A DNA stretch of 64,000 nucleotides from Microcebus murinus (Eukaryota; Chordata; Mammalia; Primates; Cheirogaleidae), in assembly GCF_040939455.1 (NCBI RefSeq), contig NC_134104.1, positions 9,509,501-9,573,500 on the forward strand. Direction: 5' to 3'. A program made the translations under genes and the position numbers. Below the pieces are notes generated by a model. The model saw nothing but the letters and a program-made list of their open reading frames with translations. It was not told the DNA's origin and made no database searches. Shown here one piece after another: positions 55,031 through 64,000 of the stretch; position 1 is the first letter of the stretch; each line of letters starts with the position of its first letter.

Positions 55031-56001
55031 AACGTAGGTGACTGTGGGCATGTACAAGTGTGTGGCGTCTTGCATGTTTCTAAAGACATTGAGTATTCTG
55101 TGGTAAGAATGACGGATGCTGGATGAGGAAAGGAAGTATATGGAAACGTGGCAGAGCCCGGAAGAAGCTAAGAAATGAAGGATTCAGAACGGATTGGGAA
55201 CTGACCAAGTGAGACCAATAGTTGGTTGCTTTTTGCAATATATAATAAATATATATACTTAAATATGCATAATATATGATTTTGACATGTATAATCTGCT
55301 TGCAAACAGAACAGGTTGATTCTATGGATTAAACTAAACTCTGATGAAGGGTCTTCCTCTTCCTTCTCTTCAGTTCCTGTTGAACATTTGAGAATTTGTC
55401 ACCACTTTAGATAAGATTCTAACTGAAATGGAAGAGATGCCTATAAAAATTGAAAAGGAATATTTGAAATGAGTCAGTTGGCTCTGTCTATGAAGGAAAA
55501 ATATTAGCTAGTGAGACACCAAAGTTAAACTGTCCGTAGGATCCATTTCTGCCACAGAAGTCCTTAACATGATCTATTTATCCGGAGATAAAAGGTATCT
55601 CAGGGATTTGTGTAAGACTTGGCTGGGTGCCCCGGGCTTTGCTCACCCTCACTCTTGCTGAAGGCTGAGGTAATGGGGCTGTGTGATGGAGGCAGGGTGA
55701 TCGTGATTGGCTTTGGCCACTTCATCTCAGCCAATGGGATTGGCTATTTTGAAACTGTATTGAGTGGACTTGGGGGTGATGTCATCTGATCTCACTGGGA
55801 GGAAGTCGGTTGCTGCCCATGTCTGAATTAATCAGTTCCTCTCCTAAGGAAGTACCAGATTTCACACCAAGTAATTAAAAAGCCAAACATTTGAAATCAG
55901 GGTCACCACCCCAAGAATTATTCAGACAATCTCTGTTTGGGCCAAAGAATCTTCTTCTCACACATTCTTTTGTAAGTCCTAATAGTACTGATATAGTTTT
56001 T
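55031..56001. other. Intergenic stretch, no gene seen
   Basis: Unique, AT-rich in part. Nothing was recognised. Confidence 0.45.
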
Positions 56002-56309
56002 AATCATATCAATTAGGTGGGTATAGTGGCTCATACCTATAATCCTAGCACTCTGGGTGGCCAAGCCAGGAGGATTGCTTGAGCTCAGGAGTTCAAAGCC
56101 AGCCTGAGAAAAACCGAGACCATCTCTACTAAAAATAGAAAAATTAGCCGATGTCATGGCATGCACCTGTAGTCCCAGCTACTCGGAAGGCTGAGGCAGG
56201 AGGATCACTTGAGCCCAGAGTTTGAGGTTGCAGTGAGTTATGATGACACCACTGCAGTCTAGCCAGGGCAACAGAGTGAGACTGTCTCAAAAAAAAATCA
56301 TAACAGTTA
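56002..56309 (+). mobile_element. Alu SINE, full-length dimer, with target duplication
   Basis: The Alu body is about 56016-56295 with the strepsirrhine-type linker ACTAAAAATAGAAAAATTAG. The flanks AATCATATCAATTA (56002-56015) and AATCATAACAGTTA (56296-56309) match at 12 of 14 positions, an aged target duplication. Confidence 0.96.
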
Positions 56310-57016
56310 ATTTTTAATTAAGGAAAGATGATATGGAACATGAGGAATTTTTTGACACACCTATGTTTGTCTTTTTCAACTGCCCCAGCATTCCAGAAAT
56401 AATTTTAAATATCTTAAACAATGTGCTGTTATTTAAGATATACATTCCTCATTGCTCTTAGAAATTAGGCACCTCCAAGTTCACAGCTAAAAATGGGAAT
56501 GTACAAAAATAACAGGTTATTCAATGGGCAACTTTGTTCCTTGCTTCTTATAGAAAACATGCCTGTGTCTATACCAGACAGAGAAACTTTTGATGTTATA
56601 ATTTTTTTTTTCAGATTTCATACTGACAAATGTTAATTTCATGCCCTGGCATAGTGCACGGGTGAAATATTTGCTCTCTTGTGGGTGAAGTATATCAAGC
56701 AATTATCTTTCTCAATGTGAAGAGATCAGTAACTCAAATGTCAGAAATTTAAAGAACCCTCGGATAGGTCACTAATTTTCTATAGCTAAAGTATATAAAA
56801 TAAACACAGTGGGTTTGCCCTGGACAGTGGCTTTTACACTATAAATATAATTACAGTTTTCTTAAAACTAGATAGAGGTATGTTTTGAAAAGTCACAGTC
56901 AAAAACTGAAATAGTTTTGGATCTATTGGTAGAGAAGATTTCCTTTATTTTGATTTTCACCAGTTTGCACAGGTTTCAAAAGGTAAACCAGAGAAATTCC
57001 CTGGTAGAACTCCCAT
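56310..57016. other. Intergenic stretch, nothing recognised
   Basis: AT-rich unique sequence. Confidence 0.45.
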
Positions 57017-57450
57017 TGTATTAGTTTTCTGTTGCTGCTGTAACAAATTATCACAAACCTAGTAGCTTAAAACAACACAAATTTATTCTCCTACGATTCT
57101 ATGGGTTAGAAATTAGACATGGGTCTCCTGGGACCAAAATCAAGGTGTCAGCAGGGCTGCGACCCTTGAAGACTCCAGGGGGAGAATCCATTTTCTTGCT
57201 TTTTTTCAGCCACCAGCGGCAAAGTCCTCCATCATCAAAGCCAGCAAAGGCTGGTCGAGTCTTTCCCATGTCATATCACTCCAACCTTGACACTTCTGCC
57301 CATCCACTCCACTTGTAAGGATGCTTGTGATGCCGTTGGGCCCACCCAGGAAGTCCAAGCCAATCTCCCCATTTCGAGGTTCTTAACTTCATCACTTCTA
57401 CGAAGCCCTTTTGCCACGCAAGGCGACTTACTCACGGAATGGCTTCTGGC
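57017..57450 (-). mobile_element. ERVL-MaLR-like LTR
   Basis: Antisense TGTATTAGTTTTCTGTTGCT, CTTAAAACAACACAAATTTATTC, AAATCAAGGTGTCAGCAGGG and GGGCCCACCCAGGAAGTCC match an LTR consensus that I know from many mammalian loci. The upstream end of the LTR near 57450 is worn. Confidence 0.82.
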
Positions 57451-58429
57451 TAGTTCCATCCAGTCTAGGTGCTCCTGCTCCCAGTGCCTTGCATGCGTTT
57501 GACCTCAGTCTATTCAATCCAGAACTTGATTATGCGTTCTTAGTTCTGATTTACCATATATCTACTATTTTGCTGGGCTTTGGAAACATCGCGGATTACT
57601 TTGGCCCCTTCGCTGTGTCACTGGCTCAGATGGACTGCCGGTCTCCACCACTAACTTCAGGGACCAGGGAGCAGAGTCTCAGGGACTCTCTCCAGGCTTT
57701 TCTGCTCCATGTTACTGGGAACCCAGGAAGTGGGGCTCCTTCCCTTCTGCATCTGCTTTAAAAGCATCTGTTAGAATTCTTCCTGTTTTATTGAGAAAAC
57801 GGCTAAAAAGGAATTCTCTCAATTCACTTTTAGAAGTTCTTGAATCTATTTGAGAAGTGAAAGTCCTTTCTCTGCTCCAATTTTCACAGTTAATTCCTTG
57901 AAAGGTGATGATTGGAGATCAGGGAGGTTTTTGTTTTTTACCCATGGAGGGTCTCACCCCCATGCCATAAACAGGTCTGTACTGAAAACCATAAAGCAGT
58001 TTGATGACCAGAAGTGAGCGAAACTGTCCCGTGGTTTAGGCTGGATAAACTCACCAAAAAGGTGGCCGTTTTAAATTAATGCTGCATTTGTAAAACAGAG
58101 ACCCGAGTCCTATAGTTGTCCAAAGAACGCCATCAAGAGAAGGAATCGGGCATCTACTGTTTGTGCTTCTCTTGCAAGCAGGTCAACCCTCTTTCTCTAC
58201 CTAATTCCCCATTGCTTGTCTTTGCACAACCATCAGAAGCTTATAATAGAAATAGTTTTGTCTGTATGTAGTGGAAAACACCAGTTTAAACAGGATGTCG
58301 GAGATCACAACAGCTGACCCAGGACCCTTGCCAGGGCAGACATAAAAGCACGAGCGTTTCATTCACAAAGGTTTTCTGGGACCGTCTCTCTCTCTCAGCC
58401 TAAACAGAGTCACGCACAGGCTGTCCCCG
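57451..58429. other. Intergenic stretch of 1 kb, no gene seen
   Basis: Unique. A TATA-like CATAAAAG lies near 58341, about 90 bp before the CpG-rich patch. Confidence 0.4.
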
Positions 58430-58622
58430 GCACTCCCACACCGCTTCCAGGGCGGAGGCGACCGCTTTGAACGTGCTGCGGCGCTGCAGCCTCCGTGGAT
58501 GGCAGCCACGAGCGGGACTGGGAGCAATTAGGAGCCGGAGCGCATGTTCCTCTGCGAAGCCAGCCGCTCTGCCAGCTACTCCCCTCGCAGAGCGCGGGAG
58601 GGAGCGCGGGCTGTCCCACGCC
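58430..58622. promoter_or_regulatory. CpG-rich patch, candidate promoter or regulatory element
   Basis: I count about 21 CpG in roughly 190 bp, against very few in the surrounding kilobases. The patch includes CTGCGGCGCTGCAG, GAGCCGGAGCGCATG and GAGCGCGGGAGGGAGCGCGG. It is shorter than classical CpG islands. No known repeat explains it and no recognisable protein is encoded. A weak TATA-like motif precedes it. A promoter or the first exon of an unannotated transcript is a reasonable guess, not a demonstration. Confidence 0.5.
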
Positions 58623-58812
58623 TACTTGTTTTCTTTCCCTTCAGTGGGACAGTTTCAACTGATTTTGATTACCCTGGCGCCAAATAAATGAAAACATTTC
58701 ATAGACATATAATCATCCATCACTGTGAAGAAAGGAAAAATGTTTCATGTTCAGTGTGTTTATAAATACACTTAATGAAAAAAGGACAGTGCTGTCTTCC
58801 CTACTGCCACAT
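58623..58812. other. Short AT-rich spacer
   Basis: Separates the CpG-rich patch from the triplet repeat; nothing recognised. Confidence 0.4.
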
Positions 58813-58836
58813 TGCTGCTGCTGCTGCTGCTGCTGT
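58813..58836. repeat. (TGC)7 triplet repeat
   Basis: Seven perfect TGC units followed by a TGT. Confidence 0.97.
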
Positions 58837-58875
58837 TGGCCAGAGAGCCCTGCTCTGGGGTGACCCGCCCTGTCA

Positions 58876-58894
58876 CCCCCCCCCCCCCCCCCCC
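58876..58894. repeat. Poly-C run (19)
   Basis: Nineteen consecutive C on the plus strand, the longest G/C homopolymer in the window. Confidence 0.97.
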
Positions 58895-60429
58895 GCCTGC
58901 CCTGAGCCATTCCACTCTGGCAGCACCATGGCACTCAAGTAAGGCAAGAGCAAGTACCTGCCCCTCCAGGGCCACCTCCAATTCTTCAGCCCTTTTCCCA
59001 AAGCAGGGGCAGGATGTGGAGCCAGGAAAAGGTAAGTGGCTTGCAAATGAGGAAAGCAAGAGCCAACCATTTTTTTCCATCTGGCTTAAGGCAGCCCAGA
59101 TGATGCAGCGCCATTTCAAAGGAATCAGCGGTCCCATGTGCAGAATCACAGCCCCAGCCCCTGCCTCGGGTCTGGTCTTAAATGAATGGCAGGTTGAGCT
59201 TCATACAGCGTGGGGGTTGTGTCAATGCCAAGGAGATGAGGAAAAGATCTATGTCGCTGGTTTGCACGTCCCATTTGTATATATACGACGTGTAATGATG
59301 TTTAAGGTGATTTCGAGTTCAGGATTTATGCAGTGTTACATCTTTTGGCATTCTCTCTGATATCTTTCTTATCCTGGCCAGATCTTTTAATTTTGGATCC
59401 CACATGTTCTTAGGCATAGTAAATGCACACAGATCCGTCTCAGATGCATCCATGAGGACTGAGTACACATGGTCAAACGACATGGGCTGTCCACACGCAT
59501 TCAATCAGTTTGGATCTCTTTTTCTCCTAATATCATTTCTTGAAATGTGTTAAGTATTTGCATTCACATTTGACTGAGAGCTTTTACAGGACATTTATGC
59601 AAAACACATCTCCCTTTTAATTACAAGGAGCACCACAGATCAGGGGAAATCCATCCATTCAAATACTCCAAGGTGCTCTCTTATCAATATACAGCCCATT
59701 TCTACTTCCCCGGGGCTGTAGACTCAGGCCAGGCAGCAGTAGAGGGGAAAGACCTCATCTCACTGTGACGCCACAAAATCTGGAAGAGGAGAAGTTGGGA
59801 CTTTATTTAAGAGCCTGTTAATCCTTCAGGCAGAAACAAATGCGGAAGTCAGATTTTCAGTGTGCCACCCTTCTTTGGTGTGGAAGCCACGCAGAGCAGG
59901 AAACAAATATCTGCTCTTCCAGAAGGTGACTGTTACAGCAGCGAGCTCGAAACCTCTCTGGATTGCAAGCAGGCTCCTGGGATGCTTGTATTGCTGTGTA
60001 CAGACTTCTCTGATGCCCAGGATGCAATTCTCAGACCCGATCTTGGAGTAGAGTGAAAAAAAAATGTTGTTTATAGGGATTTACACGTTCTCTGCTGATG
60101 CAATTCAGAATCTGTCAAATTAGTGGAATTGTAAGCAGGCTCCCCAACCTCAAATGAAATAACAGCACTGACAGCTCACACATGTGTTGAGATTTATAAA
60201 ATCCAGAGCAATTCAATGTGCGTTGTCCCAGTGGATTCCCACGACAACCTTGGGGAGGTGAGAAACAGTGATTAAGGATGTGCCGCGGTCCAGCCGCCAT
60301 GGAAAGGGTGGGGACCCTAAATGCTGCTCCACCCCGTCCCTCTTTCCACTTCATGACACCACTTCTGGTGCCCACAGTTAGGAAACGAGGAACAATCTAA
60401 GGTCACTCGGTGGTTTTTGGTCATCTTTA
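58895..60429. other. Repeat-poor stretch of 1.5 kb
   Basis: No interspersed repeat was recognised. A perfect splice-donor consensus AAGGTAAGT lies at 59029-59037, about 400 bp downstream of the CpG-rich patch. No confident exon. Confidence 0.4.
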
Positions 60430-60960
60430 TTTATTCTAGTTGTGGCAGATTGATTCCAAAATTAGTTCCAACCCTTCAGCCCTCCTTGTGTACATACTTT
60501 TTGCAATGTGACTTTGAATTTCTTCCAGTGGAGTGACAAAGTCTATTTCCCACCCCTTGAATCAGGGCTGGCCTGTGACTTGCTCTGGCCGGTGGAATGC
60601 AGTAGACATGGCAATGTGCCCATTCCAAACTTGGACGTAGAGAGGCCATATACATTTCTGCTTGCTCTCTCTCTGTCACCTCCGTGTGACCCTGCCTGGG
60701 CTAGCATCCTGGGGTTTGAGAGCCCACATGGAGGAGAGTCCAGCTATCCCGGCGAGGCTCTCCTAAACTAGGTGACCCCAGCACGTGAGAGAGCCCCGCC
60801 AAGATCAGCAGAGCTTCTCTACCAACCTGCAGCTGACCACAGACACGAGTGAGCTCTTCCGGGACCAGAAGAATTGCTCAGCTGAAGCATGAACCTGAGA
60901 GCAATGAAAACTGTTCCTTGTTAAATGCATTCAGGTTTGGGGGTGTTTGTAATGCAGCGT
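60430..60960. mobile_element. Possible old LTR-like repeat, unassigned
   Basis: GGCTGGCCTGTGACTTGCTCTGGCC with GTGGAATGCAGTAGACATGG, and later GAGCCCACATGGAGGAGAGTCC, recall a dispersed mammalian LTR-like family. The match is by memory of a few blocks only. Confidence 0.45.
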
Positions 60961-61639
60961 GATTGTAGATAACAGATACACCACTCCACAAAAATGTGAT
61001 GGGCTCCTCCAGCTTTCTAGCCTCTGAAAGCATCATAGCAATAAATGAGATATCTTCTTTGCACTCCAAATTTTACAGTCTGTCAGGGAAGATAAGACCA
61101 TAGCTATAGTCTAGGGTGGTACACAGTATTAACTGCATGAGTGGTTAAAAAGTCCCCAGAGTATTTTAAGAAAAGAAAGATTTAATGATCATTTTGAATT
61201 ACTTCCCAGACAATCTTGTGAACTCCTAAATCACAATCTCCCTCATTGAAGAAGATCTGAAATGACCTCAATATATCCTACCTCTTATAAAGACATGGCC
61301 AAATGCAGGCCTAGGCATGGTCAATTTATATTATCCCTCAAAGATGCTTTTTAAATCTCCAGAGGGAACGTATGACCCCTTTGTAGTATAATAGAATACC
61401 TTATAAAGGAGGTATATAGTGGAGACAAGAAAGACAATAAAATTTGGGAACTACCTCCCATGAACTCTTTGAACCTTAGAGAAAATATTTCTATTAATCT
61501 GAAGCAAATGATCCATGTTGCTCTAAAAAGCATGTGGAATTTGAATTCCTGTTGAAATAAATCTCCTCTTTCCTATCTTAATTGATTCTTGGATTAAGAA
61601 TAAAAAACAAAGAGAAAGAGTAGTTGGAGCACTATTATG
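60961..61639. other. Intergenic stretch, nothing recognised
   Basis: Unique AT-rich sequence. Confidence 0.45.
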
Positions 61640-62075
<436 letters not shown>

Positions 62076-62095
62076 AAAAATACATAAATGGAATT

Positions 62096-62165
62096 GAAAA
62101 AATTAAATCAGATCATCCATGTAAGGCACTTTGTAGGAGGGTCCATCAATGGTAGCTACTGTATA
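62096..62165 (+). mobile_element. MIR SINE, right part
   Basis: TTAAATCAGATCATCCATGTAAGGCAC then AATGGTAGCTACTGTA is the MIR tail, continuing 61640-61790. Confidence 0.7.
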
Positions 62166-63204
62166 ACTAGTAAACTCTGAAAACTCTTAATGCATTTGTT
62201 AAAGAAGTCAGCATGAAATGTTTTTCTATCTTATTCATTTTTAATTTTCTTCTTATAATAAAAAGGAAATATTTTCCAAGTTACCAAAGATCATCAATTC
62301 GACAATTAAAATAGATAGGATCATTCTTTTCCTTTTCTGTTCATATAAAGAAACATCTTTCTAATCGAAAATATGGTCACTGGAGGAGGAGGAAATACTT
62401 CTTGCTATTATTATTGTTATGTACCTTTTTTTAAGTCTAGTCCCTTACTTTGGTTAAAATGCAAAAGTCCATTTGTTCATGCCTGCAAGAAATGTTGGGT
62501 TTATTTCTTTTAGAGTTTAAATCTATTAAAATATTTTAAAACATATTAAAAGAGAAGTCATTTGGCAATTAATAAGACGAGTGATGCACCCAACATCTTT
62601 GAAAAAGTGATAATGTGCTCAAGCTTAAGCCAATTTTACTTCCTTACCCGGACTCCATGCATACTAAATCCCAAGTACAAGTGGATAACAAGGAAAGAAA
62701 CAGTGAAGGATTAAAGCCGTTATCTAGAAAATTCTGGCCAGACACTAACGTAAATCAGAAATGTATTTACGGCATTAATCATCTGGATATTTTTTGGAAG
62801 AAAAACTGCACACGCACACAAAAATATTACCTTCCTCCCCAACCAACTTGAGGGCTATCAACATCAGAAGAGATTTGGTTGTGCTGATATCTGCCCCCCA
62901 AAAAAGAGAAACTGCCCCGAGGTGATAAGCAGCTGCTAAGTGTTCACTAACATTATTAAGAAGATGGAGAGGACGGTCAATGAGAGCAGAATTTAAATGA
63001 AGGCCCATATTAGGCTGGAAAGCTAAGGTACGAAGGATCTGATTTAAATTTTAAGCCTTATAAAGCCTACACGTTGGGGTGACCACTGAGCCAATACCAT
63101 TTCATAACATGTTTTAACTGGGGGCAGAGTTGTAAAAAAAAAAGCATAATGTTACTTTGCCAGGCAAAGTAAGTGTCTGGAACTCTCCACGTCCTAAAAC
63201 AGAT
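62166..63204. other. Intergenic AT-rich stretch, no gene seen
   Basis: Unique. The longest frames are about 78 codons and resemble nothing. Confidence 0.45.
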
Positions 63205-63345
63205 TTTTCCACTCTTGGTAAGTCCCCTGAGGACAGGAATCCTGCTTTACGGATTTCTGAACTGCCCATCTGCTTCCCCCAGCATCCGGCTAGGCACCCA
63301 ACATAGACTAGGTACGAATGAAAGTTCTGTTAAATAAGTAAGTAA
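63205..63345 (+). mobile_element. L2 LINE, 3' end
   Basis: GTAAGTCCCCTGAGGACAGGAATCC, CCCCCAGCATCCGGCTAGGCACC and ACGAATGAAAGTTCTGTTAAATAAGT are L2 closing blocks. Confidence 0.75.
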
Positions 63346-63960
63346 AAGCATGGTGAACTTAGATGAATGCATGGGTGATGGATCCATAGTAATTTAGTAA
63401 GGAAACAAGGATTATGTTGGATGCAACTCTTTCTTTTTAGTACATGAAACATCTACTCTTTCTATAATAATCAACAAACTAACGAAAAGGCAATCCTTTG
63501 CATCAAAGAAAGGGAAAACAATGGGTCAGGTAGCTATCAGTTAGAGACAATCGGTCGGTCAGTTAGATATTGGTCAGATCCAATGTATCAGTGAGGATGG
63601 GCTAGAATATGGCCACAAACCGCCCAAATCTCAGTGGTTCCCATCCACAAAGGTTGATTTCTTTCTCGTGTTGCTTGCTCATTGCACAACACTTGTGACA
63701 AGGCACTGCCAGTCTAATGGCAAGAGGACAATCAAAGGTATAGGATTTGTGATGGCAAGCCATAGGGGAACATACAGAATACTTTGAACAGTAACCCAGT
63801 CCAGCCACCTGTTAAAAGAAAAATTTCAGATATATTCAACAGACTTTAATTGAGTAAAGAATGATTCATAAACCGGGCAGTCCCAGAACCAGAATAGATT
63901 CAGAGTGACTCTAGGGCTGCTGAACCATCACATAACATTTATGGGCAGAGAAAAAGAAAA
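63346..63960. other. Intergenic stretch, nothing recognised
   Basis: Short imperfect (GGTC)n-like word near 63550; otherwise unique. Confidence 0.4.
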
Positions 63961-64000
63961 GTGAGGTCCAGAAAATGGAAGTGAGGTCCAGAAACAGTTG
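63961..64000. repeat. Two tandem 20-bp units at the window edge
   Basis: GTGAGGTCCAGAAA opens both 63961-63980 and 63981-64000. The second half of each unit diverges. More units may follow outside the window. Confidence 0.85.

Noticed and set aside
58812..59360. Open frame beginning with a run of leucines that looks like a signal peptide
   Set aside because: The leucines come from the TGC repeat, the prolines from the poly-C run, and the frame starts at TTG, not ATG. No domain follows.

Overview
The window is nuclear DNA from a primate, most likely a strepsirrhine and probably a lemur. The best evidence is the minus-strand Alu at 14116-14460. It has the dimeric Alu layout plus the extra right-arm segment (a TTGGCCAATTAAT motif followed by CTTTCTATTTTTAG) that I know from lemur-lineage Alu copies. 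The L1 3' ends at 8138-8586 and 25126-25737 also resemble strepsirrhine L1 tails. No bacterial, viral or organellar gene organisation is present.

I found no protein-coding gene and no exon that I can defend. Every open frame that I examined is short and lies in a repeat, a microsatellite or ordinary AT-rich sequence. The one recognisable RNA-gene relic is a degenerate 5S rRNA copy at 1106-1225. The window therefore reads as intergenic DNA or the inside of a large intron.

Layout. 1-9 kb: L1 fragment, 5S pseudogene, a 68-nt imperfect hairpin (4074-4141), two Alus, a hAT transposon with an 8-bp target duplication, and an L1 nested in an older L1. 9-17 kb: MER5-like element, a 36-bp tandem duplication, MIRs, an MLT1-type LTR, the lemur Alu, then about 1.7 kb without visible repeats (14.5-16.2 kb). 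17-28 kb: mostly unique, with MIRs, MLT1 LTRs and L1 pieces. 28.5-30 kb: a local duplication in which one copy has lost 449 bp at a GAA microhomology. 31.9-34.2 kb: a purine-rich old repeat block. 35-46.6 kb: microsatellites, an MLT1 LTR, a sense L1 tail, an antisense L1 ORF2 relic and a complete Tigger/MER2-like element. 47-53.3 kb: an MST LTR, an L2, a Tigger element nested in an LTR, and another LTR. 54-64 kb: an Alu, LTRs, a 190-bp CpG-rich patch (58430-58622) next to a (TGC)7 tract and a 19-base poly-C, an Alu nested in a MIR, and an L2 tail.

There are no genes here to form a pathway. The interest lies in insertion history, local rearrangement and a few candidate regulatory or structured segments. 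Family names come from recalled consensus features, not from a database search, and boundaries of old elements are accurate to roughly 10-50 bp.
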